64,000 nucleotides of DNA, taken from NCBI GenBank assembly GCA_016282745.1, contig JAEELL010000146.1, positions 124,001 to 188,000 on the forward strand. The letters are read 5' to 3'. The notes under the pieces were generated by a model. That model had not been told where the DNA came from, did no database searches, and worked only from the letters and a program-made list of their open reading frames with translations. The stretch comes from Lachnospiraceae bacterium. Its GTDB lineage: Bacteria; Bacillota; Clostridia; Lachnospirales; Lachnospiraceae. Made by a program: the position numbers and the translations under genes. Shown here piece after piece: positions 17,041-24,784 of this stretch. Numbering within the stretch: the first letter of the stretch is position 1; each line of letters opens with the position of its first letter.

Positions 17041-17457
17041 ATGGTAAATATCAAAGTTGAGACTATGAGCGAAGACATTAGAGAGTATTGGAAAGTTTAC
17101 TATGAGGAAAAAAGAGCATTTCTTTCATTCAAGAAAAGGAAACTGTATAGGGTAAAGAAAAGATATGACAATGCAATTAAAGAGGGAAACGAAAAGAAAA
17201 TTAAGCAATTCGAAAAGCAACTAAAAAAAAGTGAGCAGGAGTACGAACACGAAAAAATCGAATTTGAAAAAATTGAAAAGTTGAATGATATGTTCAATGA
17301 AGAACAATTTTATCTAAAAAAGGTAATGGTTCCGGATGAATTATGTGATTCAATGTTAGAAAAAGAATGCATTGTTTTTAATGGAACAGGCTATGTTTTT
17401 AAACCTACTTCAAGTTTAAAGATGTTTTACAATAATGTTCAGCTAGTAAAGGAATAA
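17041..17457 (+). CDS. Coiled-coil protein of unknown function
   Basis: The protein is 138 aa. Residues ~20-90 are a charged Lys/Glu helix with heptad spacing, so a coiled coil is likely, followed by a short globular end. ATG 17041 has AAAGGTGG upstream; an in-frame GTG at 17008 lacks a site. It is followed after five bases by the zinc-ribbon gene at 17463. No family recognised. Confidence 0.55.
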   Translation: MVNIKVETMSEDIREYWKVYYEEKRAFLSFKKRKLYRVKKRYDNAIKEGNEKKIKQFEKQLKKSEQEYEHEKIEFEKIEKLNDMFNEEQFYLKKVMVPDELCDSMLEKECIVFNGTGYVFKPTSSLKMFYNNVQLVKE

Positions 17458-17462
17458 AAAGG

Positions 17463-17714
17463 ATGCAAAAAAAAGAAGCACTGAAGGTATTAGAAGGATT
17501 AAAAAGCAAAAAAAGTCTTTTTTCAATGAATAGCGAAGAAATTCAAGTAGAGAGTGCTATTAGCATTGCTGTTCAGTCAATAAAAAGACTTATTCCAGCA
17601 GAACCGGAAGAAGAAAATAATAAATATTTTTGCCCGGCTTGTGGAGAAGAAATTAAAGAACGTGTAGTATTTTGCACAAATGAAAATTGCGGACAGTTAA
17701 TAAAGTCGAACTAA
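17463..17714 (+). CDS. Small zinc-ribbon protein
   Basis: The protein is 83 aa. The C-terminus has CPACGEEI then CTNENCGQ, a four-Cys zinc ribbon as in many small adaptor or nucleic-acid-binding proteins. The N-terminal half is a helical hairpin-like stretch. It directly follows the coiled-coil gene and is ended by a terminator, so the two form a two-gene unit. Confidence 0.6.
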   Translation: MQKKEALKVLEGLKSKKSLFSMNSEEIQVESAISIAVQSIKRLIPAEPEEENNKYFCPACGEEIKERVVFCTNENCGQLIKSN

Positions 17715-17723
17715 GCAATCAAT

Positions 17724-17760
17724 AAAATAACTTGTAAGCTCTGTTTACAAGTTATTTTTA
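17724..17760 (+). terminator. Rho-independent terminator
   Basis: AAAATAACTTGTAA pairs with TTTACAAGTTATTTT around a six-base loop, followed by T-rich sequence. Confidence 0.85.
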
Positions 17761-17834
17761 TTTACAAAAGTTACGAGTTGAAGACAGTGGATTTGATAAA
17801 ATGAGAAAAAATAAAATTAAAATTGGAGGTTTAT

Positions 17835-18230
17835 ATGAAAAAGAAATCAAATATGAAGGTAATTGTAGGTATTGGAATTGGTTTAATTGTGATAATGCTC
17901 GCTGTAGTATTCTTGAAAAAAGCAGACACCCATTACAAAGAGATCGAAAGCAAGAAACAAACAGAAGTCTCAGATGAATATAAAAAGTTAGGCATTATGA
18001 GAAATCTAACCGAAGAAGAACTAAAGCACGAAGACGCTATTCTTGAAACAATGGATTATATATGTACGAGATACGGTTCTAATAAATATGAATATAAAAA
18101 ATATGAGCAGATAGATTCCATAAGTGAAAGTGTATATGCAGTTTTCAAAAAAAACAATGAAGAAATCTGTATTACGAGGACAAATATAAATGGTGATTAC
18201 ATTTATATAGAAGAACCGCAAAAAGATTAA
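17835..18230 (+). CDS. Membrane-anchored small protein, unknown
   Basis: The protein is 131 aa. A basic N-terminus (MKKKSNMK) is followed by one hydrophobic span (~residues 8-26), then a Lys/Glu-rich external domain, as expected of a signal anchor. It could be a lipoprotein-like or envelope stress protein, but there is no lipobox Cys. ATG 17835 has GGAGG five bases upstream. No family recognised. Confidence 0.55.
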   Translation: MKKKSNMKVIVGIGIGLIVIMLAVVFLKKADTHYKEIESKKQTEVSDEYKKLGIMRNLTEEELKHEDAILETMDYICTRYGSNKYEYKKYEQIDSISESVYAVFKKNNEEICITRTNINGDYIYIEEPQKD

Positions 18231-18264
18231 AAACAATAGTGAAAGAATAAAAAAATTTAAAAAT

Positions 18265-18288
18265 TTTTAAAAATGTACCCCTATGTGG
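18265..18288 (+). repeat. 24-bp dispersed motif, copy 3
   Basis: TTTTAAAAATGTACCC followed by CTATGTGG. It is a sibling of 5611 and 16959 and lies 75 bases before the S1-domain gene, just upstream of the long hairpin at 18306. Confidence 0.55.
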
Positions 18289-18305
18289 TAATTGGCTGGG
18301 TATAT

Positions 18306-18345
18306 ATTGAGTTCGTGATGTTGACAAACCCATCACAAATTCAAT
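18306..18345 (+). promoter_or_regulatory. Long leader hairpin before the S1-domain gene
   Basis: A 15-position stem (ATTGAGTTCGTGATG against CATCACAAATTCAAT: 13 standard pairs, one G-U, one C-A mismatch) has a ten-base loop. It ends two bases before the AAGGAGG site of the gene at 18363 and has no T tract, so it is not a terminator. Its place suggests translation control, possibly by the S1 RNA-binding protein itself. Confidence 0.6.
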
Positions 18346-18362
18346 AAAGGAGGATGCTTTCG

Positions 18363-19445
18363 ATGAGTGAAAAAGCAAAAATTAATGAGCCTGCTGAGGA
18401 AATTGCTACCAACACAGCAGGAGAGGAAACCATCTGGAAGGAAGAATCGGAGACAAAGGAGCAGACAGAAGTAAAAAATTCCTTTGCTGCAAAACCAGTT
18501 GCCGCAAAAGCAGGCATTTTAACTATTGATCCAGATGACACAGTTCAAATTATGGACGAGGAGAAGATTCTCTGGCACGACCTTAATACAGCTATGCGAA
18601 AGAGAAGAATTCTTAGAGGAACTATTAACGAAGTTACAAAGACAGAAAATGGAATGAGTGTGATAGCTACACATTACAAAGGACAGCGAATCACTATTCC
18701 GCTAGATCAGATGGAAATTCATCTGTCAAACGACGAGAAGCATAAGGGAACGCCGGATGAAGTTCGTAGATACCAGCTCGCAACAGTAATGATGGGTAGT
18801 GAGTTTGATTATATTATCAAACACATTGATGAAAAAAACAGAATTGTACTTGCTTCAAGAAAAGAAGCTATCATTGAAAATATTAAGAAGTTCTACGCAA
18901 CGTTAGATGAAAACAGAGTATCTATGGTTGGTAATTGCCCAGATGTACAGGCAAGAATTATAGCAGTAACAGATAAGAGTGTAACAGCAGAAGTTTTTGG
19001 TATTCAGACACAGATTAATGCAAATGAAATCTTTTATGAGTGGACAGCAAACCTTAGAGAACGTTTTGCCGTAGGAGACAAGTTCCTTGTAAGAGTTTTG
19101 GATATTGATTATCCAGAACCATTTGATGGATGCGAGAATAATGAAGAATGGCTGCTTGGTATTCAAATCAAGGCAACTCATAAGCCGTTTGAAATCGATA
19201 AACCGAGAATTAATTTCGAAAATCATCGTATTGATAGCACATCATCTGCCATTATTACGGATATTCGAAACGGCACTTATTATTTATCGCTAATTGAATC
19301 GAAGGTAAATGCCAGAGCTCATGTTGTAAAAACAAGACAGAAGCTGATGATTGGAGATACCGTTAGATACAAGTGTAATAAAAAGTACGAAGACACATGT
19401 ATTTCTGAAGGTGTTATCACTAGCTTAATAAAAGCTAAATATTAA
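18363..19445 (+). CDS. S1-domain RNA-binding protein
   Basis: The protein is 360 aa. After an acidic, disordered N-terminus (~60 residues) come S1-like OB folds: RRILRGTINEV...KTENGMSVIATHYKGQRITIPL (~75-115) with EFDYIIKHIDEKNRIVLASRKEA (~140-165), then further repeats around ~185-255 (RFAVGDKFLVRVLDID) and ~280-355. S1 repeats bind single-stranded RNA. Ribosomal-S1-like proteins with this layout are common on Clostridia conjugative elements, but the target is unknown. ATG 18363 is nine bases after AAGGAGG; an in-frame ATG at 18354 abuts that site. A strong RNA hairpin precedes the site, so autoregulation is plausible. Confidence 0.65.
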   Translation: MSEKAKINEPAEEIATNTAGEETIWKEESETKEQTEVKNSFAAKPVAAKAGILTIDPDDTVQIMDEEKILWHDLNTAMRKRRILRGTINEVTKTENGMSVIATHYKGQRITIPLDQMEIHLSNDEKHKGTPDEVRRYQLATVMMGSEFDYIIKHIDEKNRIVLASRKEAIIENIKKFYATLDENRVSMVGNCPDVQARIIAVTDKSVTAEVFGIQTQINANEIFYEWTANLRERFAVGDKFLVRVLDIDYPEPFDGCENNEEWLLGIQIKATHKPFEIDKPRINFENHRIDSTSSAIITDIRNGTYYLSLIESKVNARAHVVKTRQKLMIGDTVRYKCNKKYEDTCISEGVITSLIKAKY

Positions 19446-19461
19446 AAAAAGGAAACAATCT

Positions 19462-19830
19462 ATGTCAGAGTTGAGATTAGGTGAAAATGAAGAAATCGTA
19501 TGGACAGGCTATAAAAGAATATTGAGATTAAAGAATCCATTTACAAAGTACACATTAACCAACAAGGCGTTATATGTTGAAAAAGGGATTTTAACTTATG
19601 AGTTTCACGAGATTAGGCTGTTTAGGGTTGTTGATATGGCGATTACTAAAACGTTGCTCGAAAAAATTTGTAAAACTGGCTCGCTGAAAGTAATTTCTAC
19701 AGACAAAGCTAATCCTTCTTTGCGTGTCGGCTCAATATTTGACGTGGGAGAGTTGAAAGTGCTTATAAATAACTACGTTGAAAAGGAGCGTAAGAGACAA
19801 GGTGTAAGAATGGGTGAGTTTATAAGATAA
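19462..19830 (+). CDS. PH-domain (bPH2/YdbT-like) protein
   Basis: The protein is 122 aa. EEIVWTGYKRILRLKNPFTKYTLTNKALYVEKGILTYEFHEIRLFRVVDM (in parts) matches the bacterial PH-like pattern: a strand pair, YTLTNKAL and a DI/EI-R-hydrophobic turn. Such domains usually bind lipid or protein partners; no membrane span is present here. A perfect hairpin covers its last codons and stop. It follows the S1 gene by 16 bases, so cotranscription is likely. Confidence 0.65.
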   Translation: MSELRLGENEEIVWTGYKRILRLKNPFTKYTLTNKALYVEKGILTYEFHEIRLFRVVDMAITKTLLEKICKTGSLKVISTDKANPSLRVGSIFDVGELKVLINNYVEKERKRQGVRMGEFIR

Positions 19831-19838
19831 ACTCACCC
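19812..19838 (+). promoter_or_regulatory. Perfect 12-bp hairpin over a stop codon
   Basis: GGGTGAGTTTAT pairs perfectly with ATAAACTCACCC around the loop AAG. The TAA of the PH-domain gene lies inside the 3' arm. There is no T tract. It lies just before the AAAGGAG site of the excisionase-like gene at 19863 and could uncouple or process the two messages. Confidence 0.6.
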
Positions 19839-19862
19839 TGCAAAAGAAGAAAGGAGATAAAA

Positions 19863-20090
19863 ATGCAAGAACAGGCTGTAATGGAGAAAGATTTTGCAGA
19901 CAGAATGCCAAGCGATGATGATCTTTTATCATTAAATGAAGCAAGAAGCATTCTCGGTGTCGGCGTAAATAAAATATACAATCTTGTAAACTCTGGGGAA
20001 ATTCCACATGTAGCAGGAATCTCTGGCAAAAAGATTAGAAGAGGAACTCTTCATAATTATATTATGGAACACGAAGTAAACAAAAAATGA
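19863..20090 (+). CDS. Excisionase-like helix-turn-helix protein
   Basis: The protein is 75 aa. LLSLNEARSILGVGVNKIYNLVNSGEIPHV is the MerR/Xis-type winged helix that reads DNA in recombination directionality factors, followed by a wing (GKKIRRGTLHNYI). It sits 410 bases before the integrase gene with one paralogue-family gene between. Its likely role is to bend att DNA and favour excision. ATG 19863 has an AAAGGAG site. Confidence 0.75.
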   Translation: MQEQAVMEKDFADRMPSDDDLLSLNEARSILGVGVNKIYNLVNSGEIPHVAGISGKKIRRGTLHNYIMEHEVNKK

Positions 20091-20114
20091 CTCTGAATGA
20101 AAGGTGGTGCAAAG

Positions 20115-20333
20115 ATGCCAGGAGCAGAGGTTATGATCAGAAATCAAAAGGCATTCAAGAAATTTGTAAGATATGATGAAGGTGCTGACCTTTATTCAAT
20201 GTCAAAAAGTACATTCCAGAAACTTGCAAAAGAGGCTGGAGCAATTTACAAATATCATAAAGTTGTACTTGTAAACACGGAAAAGGTAGACGATTATTTA
20301 GAGTTGTTTCAGCTGGATGACAGCTCTTGTTAA
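20115..20333 (+). CDS. DUF6462-like small winged-helix protein (paralogue 1)
   Basis: The protein is 72 aa. The pattern KKFVRYDEGADLYSMSKSTF then LAKEAGAIYK...VLVNTEKVDDYLE is repeated in four genes downstream (22151, 22393, 22631, 22853). It resembles a shortened Xis-like helix-turn-helix in which a predicted DNA-reading helix is followed by a K/V-rich wing and a Leu/Phe C-terminal helix. ATG 20115 lies seven bases after AAGGTGG. A terminator separates it from int. Confidence 0.7.
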   Translation: MPGAEVMIRNQKAFKKFVRYDEGADLYSMSKSTFQKLAKEAGAIYKYHKVVLVNTEKVDDYLELFQLDDSSC

Positions 20334-20336
20334 GGT

Positions 20337-20372
20337 AAAAAAAGATGGAGCAATTTTGTCCCGTCTTTTTTT
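20337..20372 (+). terminator. Rho-independent terminator
   Basis: AAAAAAAGATGG pairs with CCGTCTTTTTTT (one G-U), closing with a T tract. It lies between the Xis-like genes and the integrase promoter. Confidence 0.85.
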
Positions 20373-20386
20373 ATGAATAAAAATTA

Positions 20387-20447
20387 TTGATAAAAGCAAA
20401 AAACTATCTTATTATAGTGATGTATTATGATGTATTATTATGTATTA
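20387..20447 (+). promoter_or_regulatory. Integrase promoter overlapped by three 10-bp direct repeats
   Basis: TTGATA (20387-20392), 17 bases and TATTAT (20410-20415) form a good promoter. Starting three bases later are TGATGTATTA, TGATGTATTA and TTATGTATTA end to end (20418-20447), covering the expected transcription start. They are one helical turn each, as expected for cooperative binding by a repressor, Xis-like protein or integrase arm domain. Confidence 0.65.
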
Positions 20448-20499
20448 CTAATTAAAAGGTTTAATTTTAGCTTTTATCCTTTAATTAGAAAGGAGAGCA

Positions 20500-21741
20500 A
20501 TGGCTATTAGAAAAGATCCGAAAGGACGAGTATTACAGAAAGGGGAATTATACAGAGCTGACAGACAACGATATGCATATAAATATAAAGATGCTTTAGG
20601 AAATGAAAAAACTATCTATTCAAAAGACTTAGCAAAATTAAGAGAACGAGAAAAAGAACTGATGAAGGATTCTCTTGATGGAATTAATATATATGTTGCC
20701 GGAAAGGTGACATTAAATCAGTGTTTTGATAGATATATGGAAAGAAAGCATAATCTGAGAGAAAACACTAGAGTAAACTATATTTATATGTATAATAGAT
20801 TTGTTAGAGATACCCTTGGAAAGAAATTATTAAAAAATATAGTGTATTCCGAAGTGTTGGCTTTTTATCAGATGCTTTTAGTTAAACAGAAGATAGCAGT
20901 AAATACGTTAGATACAATTCATACAGTTCTTCATCCAACTTTTGCTATGGCAGTAAGAGATAATATTATAAGAACGAATCCAACAGATGGAGTTATGGCT
21001 GAGTTAAAAAAGGATTGGGGAAAAAACAAAGGAATAAGACATGCACTGACTCACGATCAACAGAAGGCTTTTATGGATTATATAAAAAATAGTGAAATGT
21101 ATAATCATTGGCACTCTGTGTTTGCGGTTTTGTTAGGTACAGGACTAAGGGTAGGAGAGTTTGTCGGACTTACTTGGAACGATGTTGATTTTGAAAAGAG
21201 AACTATTAAGGTGGACCATGCATTAGTATATATTTATTCAAGAGATACTAGGGACTCAAGTAAAACTCACGCAAGAATATCAAAGCCCAAAACTGAGGCA
21301 GGTATACGTACTATTCCAATGATTGATTCTGTGTATGATGCTTTGCAACGCGAATACGAAATTCAAAAAGATTTTGGTTTTTGTACGCAAAAGGTAGACG
21401 GATACACAAATTTTATTTTTTTTAATAGAAACGGAATGGCACATAATCAACAGCCTCTTAATGCTGCTATAAGGAGAATATGTGATTCTTATAATGTAGA
21501 AGAAGAGGTAAGGGCGGCAAAAGAAAAAAGGGAACCTCTTATATTACCTAAATTTTCTTGCCATGTGTTAAGACATACTTTTGCAACAAGGCTGTGTGAA
21601 GTGGAAACAAACTTAAAGGTTATTCAGTCTATAATGGGGCATGCTAATATAGAAACAACAATGGATATATATGCTGAAGCAACCAAAGAGAGAAATGAAG
21701 AAGCAATGATTAACTTTAGTGAAAAGTGGGATGTCGTCTAA
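20500..21741 (+). CDS. int: Tyrosine integrase (Tn916/Tn1549 type)
   Basis: The protein is 413 aa. It has an N-terminal arm-binding domain (~1-60), a SAM-like core-binding domain (~65-160) and a catalytic domain. Catalytic residues are Arg217 (GTGLRVGE), His355 and Arg358 (HVLRHT), a MGH His and Tyr391 (MDIYAE). It cuts and joins att sites to integrate or excise the element. ATG 20500 has AAAGGAG. It has its own promoter with direct repeats. The natural attachment region is the non-coding stretch directly after it. Confidence 0.93.
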   Translation: MAIRKDPKGRVLQKGELYRADRQRYAYKYKDALGNEKTIYSKDLAKLREREKELMKDSLDGINIYVAGKVTLNQCFDRYMERKHNLRENTRVNYIYMYNRFVRDTLGKKLLKNIVYSEVLAFYQMLLVKQKIAVNTLDTIHTVLHPTFAMAVRDNIIRTNPTDGVMAELKKDWGKNKGIRHALTHDQQKAFMDYIKNSEMYNHWHSVFAVLLGTGLRVGEFVGLTWNDVDFEKRTIKVDHALVYIYSRDTRDSSKTHARISKPKTEAGIRTIPMIDSVYDALQREYEIQKDFGFCTQKVDGYTNFIFFNRNGMAHNQQPLNAAIRRICDSYNVEEEVRAAKEKREPLILPKFSCHVLRHTFATRLCEVETNLKVIQSIMGHANIETTMDIYAEATKERNEEAMINFSEKWDVV

Positions 21742-22070
21742 AGCGAAAAATAACAGGACACAAAAAAATCAAAAGGACACCCGATTGACACTTTTTTATA
21801 ATCAATAATACACTAATTTACATAGTTGATATTTTAAAATATGCTTATAAAACCCAATAATACATGGATATACGTTCTAAATATGGCTGTTCCCAACGTT
21901 GAAATCCGACTCTAGCAATATCAAATCAAAATACACTAAATAGACCTATTATTCCCTTGGAGTGTAGTCAAAAGCAGTCAAATGACAACATTTTGACAAC
22001 ATTATCCTAGTTCCTTTAAGGAAGCATGAGTTTTACGTAGGAAAGCAGGGAATTCAACATTTCAAAATCT
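21742..22070 (+). other. Non-coding stretch after int; candidate attachment region
   Basis: I see no gene here. Visible pieces are AGGACAC blocks at ~21752 and ~21775, an AT-rich centre, and the direct repeat TGACAACATT at 21983-21992 and 21994-22003. Integrases of this class usually have attP beside int, and element genes lie on both sides of this stretch, so it may hold a joined attP. I could not identify a core, because that needs the integrated ends or an empty site. Confidence 0.4.
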
Positions 22071-22113
22071 AAAGGACACTTTTAGAAGATTATTTCTAAG
22101 AGTGTCCTTTTTT
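22071..22113 (+). terminator. Strong Rho-independent terminator
   Basis: AAAGGACACTTTTAGAA pairs with TTCTAAGAGTGTCCTTT (one G-U), then six Ts. It insulates the int side from the gene cluster at 22151. Confidence 0.9.
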
Positions 22114-22150
22114 CGTGCTCTTTTTATGCTGATAGGGAAAGGAGAAAACA

Positions 22151-22396
22151 GTGAGTGAAAGTTATTACGACATCAAACAGTTAAAAGAAGTCAGAGAAAC
22201 TAACAAAAGATTAAGAAAGCAATTCTTAAGATATCAGGAGGCAGAAATTGTTTACAGCATCCAACATAAGAAATTGTTGGAATTAGCAAGTAGAGCGGGT
22301 GCCATATATAGGATTGATGGATACGTGCTTATTAATAGAGATATTTTCAATGAATACTTGGAACAGTTTCGTGAGCCGGCAAGGAGGGACAAATGA
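22151..22396 (+). CDS. DUF6462-like small protein (paralogue 2)
   Basis: The protein is 81 aa. After a charged N-terminal helix comes the family block (FLRYQEAEIVYSIQHKKLLE, ELASRAGAIYRIDGYVLINRDIFNEYLEQF in parts). GTG 22151 is six bases after AAAGGAG. It is the first of four tandem paralogues leading into parA, and it overlaps the next gene by four bases (ATGA). Confidence 0.65.
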   Translation: MSESYYDIKQLKEVRETNKRLRKQFLRYQEAEIVYSIQHKKLLELASRAGAIYRIDGYVLINRDIFNEYLEQFREPARRDK

Positions 22397-22641
22397 CAGG
22401 AAAAATATGGAAGTTTTCTGACCAAATTGATGAAGAAGATGTAGAAATGCTTAGGAAGGATTTTATTACTTTTGCAGAAGGAGCAGAGTACTACAGGCTT
22501 GGAATGAAACCGTTTGTCAGAATGTGTAGAGAAGCTGGAGCTGCTTATAAGATTGGAAAAATGGTAAGAGTCAACAGACACATATTAGAACGATATTTCA
22601 GAGAGATAATGCGAAAGGAGGAAAAAACAGGTGAGGAGTAA
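22393..22641 (+). CDS. DUF6462-like small protein (paralogue 3)
   Basis: The protein is 82 aa. The family block is FAEGAEYYRLGMKPFVRMCREAGA...YKIGKMVRVNRHILERYF in pieces; this copy is the most diverged, with Met/Cys replacing the usual Leu/Ala in the second helix. Its start overlaps the previous stop by four bases and its end overlaps the next start by 11, so the cluster is translated as one coupled unit. Confidence 0.65.
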   Translation: MTGKIWKFSDQIDEEDVEMLRKDFITFAEGAEYYRLGMKPFVRMCREAGAAYKIGKMVRVNRHILERYFREIMRKEEKTGEE

Positions 22642-22840
22642 TGCAGATACAGTAAGAAGAACAAAAGATAGAGTTAAGAAGTTTGTCAGATACAAAGAGG
22701 GAGCTGAAATCTATAGTATAGGAATTACAAAGTTTCAGGCGTTAGCAAAGGAAGCCAAGGCAACGTATAAGATTGACGGAATTGTTTTAGTTAACTGTGA
22801 AGAATTTGAAAGATTTATTGAAGGATTTAAAGAATTTTAG
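22631..22840 (+). CDS. DUF6462-like small protein (paralogue 4)
   Basis: The protein is 69 aa. It shares SETVRRTK/ADTVRRTK-type N-terminus and KKFVRYKEGA...KEAKATYKIDGIVLVN with paralogue 5, so these two are the most recent duplicates. GTG 22631 follows an AAAGGAGG site inside the previous gene. Confidence 0.65.
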   Translation: MRSNADTVRRTKDRVKKFVRYKEGAEIYSIGITKFQALAKEAKATYKIDGIVLVNCEEFERFIEGFKEF

Positions 22841-22852
22841 GAGGGAAAAACT

Positions 22853-23089
22853 ATGAATGCTGTAATTAACAAAGAGAAAAAAGAAAATAAAAGTGAAACA
22901 GTAAGAAGAACAAAAGAAATGACGAAGAAGTTTGTGCGATACAAAGAAGGAGCAAATCTCTACAGTATGGGACATTGCAAGTTTGAGCAACTGGCAAAAG
23001 AAGCAAAAGCAACTTACAAAATTGATGGAATAGTTTTAGTTAACACCATGATTTTCGAGGATTATCTCGAAACATTCAGAGAAGTTTAG
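22853..23089 (+). CDS. DUF6462-like small protein (paralogue 5)
   Basis: The protein is 78 aa, near-identical in its core to paralogue 4 (KFVRYKEGA, KEAKATYKIDGIVLVN) but with a different N-terminus and C-terminal helix. It ends 11 bases before parA, with a GGGGGTG site in the gap. A regulatory role for the par-rep operon is plausible from position alone. Confidence 0.65.
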   Translation: MNAVINKEKKENKSETVRRTKEMTKKFVRYKEGANLYSMGHCKFEQLAKEAKATYKIDGIVLVNTMIFEDYLETFREV

Positions 23090-23100
23090 GGGGTGATTTT

Positions 23101-23883
23101 ATGTGTAAAGTAATTGCAATAGCAAATCAGAAGGGTGGAGTGGCCAAGACCACTACAACTTTAAATCTTGGTATCGGATTAGCCAGAGAAGGACGAAAAG
23201 TCCTTCTCATAGATGCTGATCCACAGGGCAGTCTTACAGTATGTCTTGGAATACAGGAACCGGACCAGTTAGACAATACATTGGCAGATATATTAACAAA
23301 AACTGTAAATGAAGAAGAAATCAGACTGGAGGATTTTATAAGAACACATGAGGAAGGTGTTGACTTCATTCCGGCAAATATTGAGCTGTCAGGTGTTGAA
23401 GTATCTCTGGTTAATGTAATGAGTAGGGAACAAATCTTAAAGCAATTTTTGGAAACGGTTAAGGATAAGTACGAGACTGTAATAATTGATTGTATGCCAA
23501 GTCTAGGAATGATTACGATTAATGCTTTGGCATGTGCTGATTCGGTTCTTATTCCGGTTCAGGCATCTTATCTTCCGGTAAAAGGTTTGCAACAGTTGAT
23601 TAAGACCATCACCAGAGTTAAGAGACAAATAAATCCGGGCTTGGAGATTGAAGGAATGCTCCTTACAATGGTGGATTACAGAACCAACTATGCAAAGGAT
23701 ATAACAGAAGCAGTAAAGGAAACTTATGGTAGTCAGATAAGACTTTTAAAGAATTACATTCCTATGTCTGTAAGAGCAGCTGAAACCTCTATTGAGGGAA
23801 CAAGTATTTACAAACATGATCCTAAAGGAAAAGTTGCAAAAGCATACGAAGATTTAACAAAAGAGATTATTAAACTGAATTAA
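23101..23883 (+). CDS. parA: ParA-type partition ATPase
   Basis: The protein is 260 aa, the usual length for type Ib/Soj-like ParA. The deviant Walker A motif is QKGGVAKTT (~residues 10-18), with DADPQG near 40 and IIDCMPSLG near 125. ParA forms nucleoid-bound dimers and moves DNA bearing ParB-parS complexes. It is followed by parB after 19 bases and by repA, the standard order of replicating conjugative elements in this group. Confidence 0.92.
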   Translation: MCKVIAIANQKGGVAKTTTTLNLGIGLAREGRKVLLIDADPQGSLTVCLGIQEPDQLDNTLADILTKTVNEEEIRLEDFIRTHEEGVDFIPANIELSGVEVSLVNVMSREQILKQFLETVKDKYETVIIDCMPSLGMITINALACADSVLIPVQASYLPVKGLQQLIKTITRVKRQINPGLEIEGMLLTMVDYRTNYAKDITEAVKETYGSQIRLLKNYIPMSVRAAETSIEGTSIYKHDPKGKVAKAYEDLTKEIIKLN

Positions 23884-23902
23884 TGAAAGTGAGGAAGATA
23901 CT

Positions 23903-24784
23903 ATGGCAAGAGAAAAAATAAAATTAACAAGTTATGATGAATTACTCGGAGTACAGAAAGATGGAACTATTGAAGTGAATTTGACGGAGTTACATGAATT
24001 TAAAAATCATCCATTCAGAGTAATTGATGATGAAAAAATGCAGGAATTAGCGGAGTCAATTAAAGCAAATGGTGTTTTATCGCCTGCTTTGGTAAGAAAA
24101 CGTTCTGAGGGCGGATATGAGCTTATATCGGGTCACAGAAGAAAAAGAGCATGTGAGATGGCGGGGCTTAGTAAAATGCCTGTTATCGTGAAAGAATTAT
24201 CAGATGATGAGGCAACAATAATTATGGTGGATGCTAACATTCAAAGAGAAGAGATTCTTCCAAGTGAAAAGGCTTTCGCTTTTAAGATGAAGATGGAAGC
24301 AATGTCGCATCAAGGAGTTAGCAACGGAAAAATTACAGCAGATGAGATAGGAGCTGATAATGGAGTATCCGGTAGACAAGTAAAAAGATACATTAGGCTT
24401 ACAATGCTGATTCCAGAATTATTGCAATTGGTGGATGAAAAGAAACTTCCATTTGTTGTGGGAGTTGAAATTTCCTACTTGGATGAAGAGTTTCAAGAGG
24501 TAATATACAAAAACCTTATGGAAGGCAAAAAGGTCGGTAAAAACGAAATACACAGTCTCAGACAGAATGAGGAACTTGAAGAGGGAGAATTAACTATTTA
24601 TGACATTGAGGGACTTCTCTTCCCTGAGAAAGCAAAAAAGAAAATAAGTAATGTAACTTTGAATCAGAGAAAACTGGCGAAGTACTTTACACCAGATTAT
24701 GAAGCAGAACAGATAGAAGAAATCATTCTTTCATTACTAGAAAAGTGGAATGAGGAACAACGAAAGAAGGAGGCAAGTGATTAA
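23903..24784 (+). CDS. parB: ParB-type partition protein
   Basis: The protein is 293 aa. The N-terminal ParB/Sulfiredoxin domain shows HPFRVIDDEKMQELAESIKANG and LISGHRRKRACEMAG (CTP-binding GxRR box), then ADANIQRE-like VDANIQRE and an HTH around 130-165 (GVSGRQVKRYIRL). It binds parS, spreads along DNA and stimulates ParA. No parS could be recognised by eye. Its stop shares one base with the repA start. Confidence 0.9.
   Translation: MAREKIKLTSYDELLGVQKDGTIEVNLTELHEFKNHPFRVIDDEKMQELAESIKANGVLSPALVRKRSEGGYELISGHRRKRACEMAGLSKMPVIVKELSDDEATIIMVDANIQREEILPSEKAFAFKMKMEAMSHQGVSNGKITADEIGADNGVSGRQVKRYIRLTMLIPELLQLVDEKKLPFVVGVEISYLDEEFQEVIYKNLMEGKKVGKNEIHSLRQNEELEEGELTIYDIEGLLFPEKAKKKISNVTLNQRKLAKYFTPDYEAEQIEEIILSLLEKWNEEQRKKEASD

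Noticed and set aside
21890-21935. tRNA 3' end as attachment site (GTTGAAATCCGACTCTAGC)
   Set aside because: The T-arm does not fold: the arms flanking the loop do not pair and no further tRNA arms are upstream.
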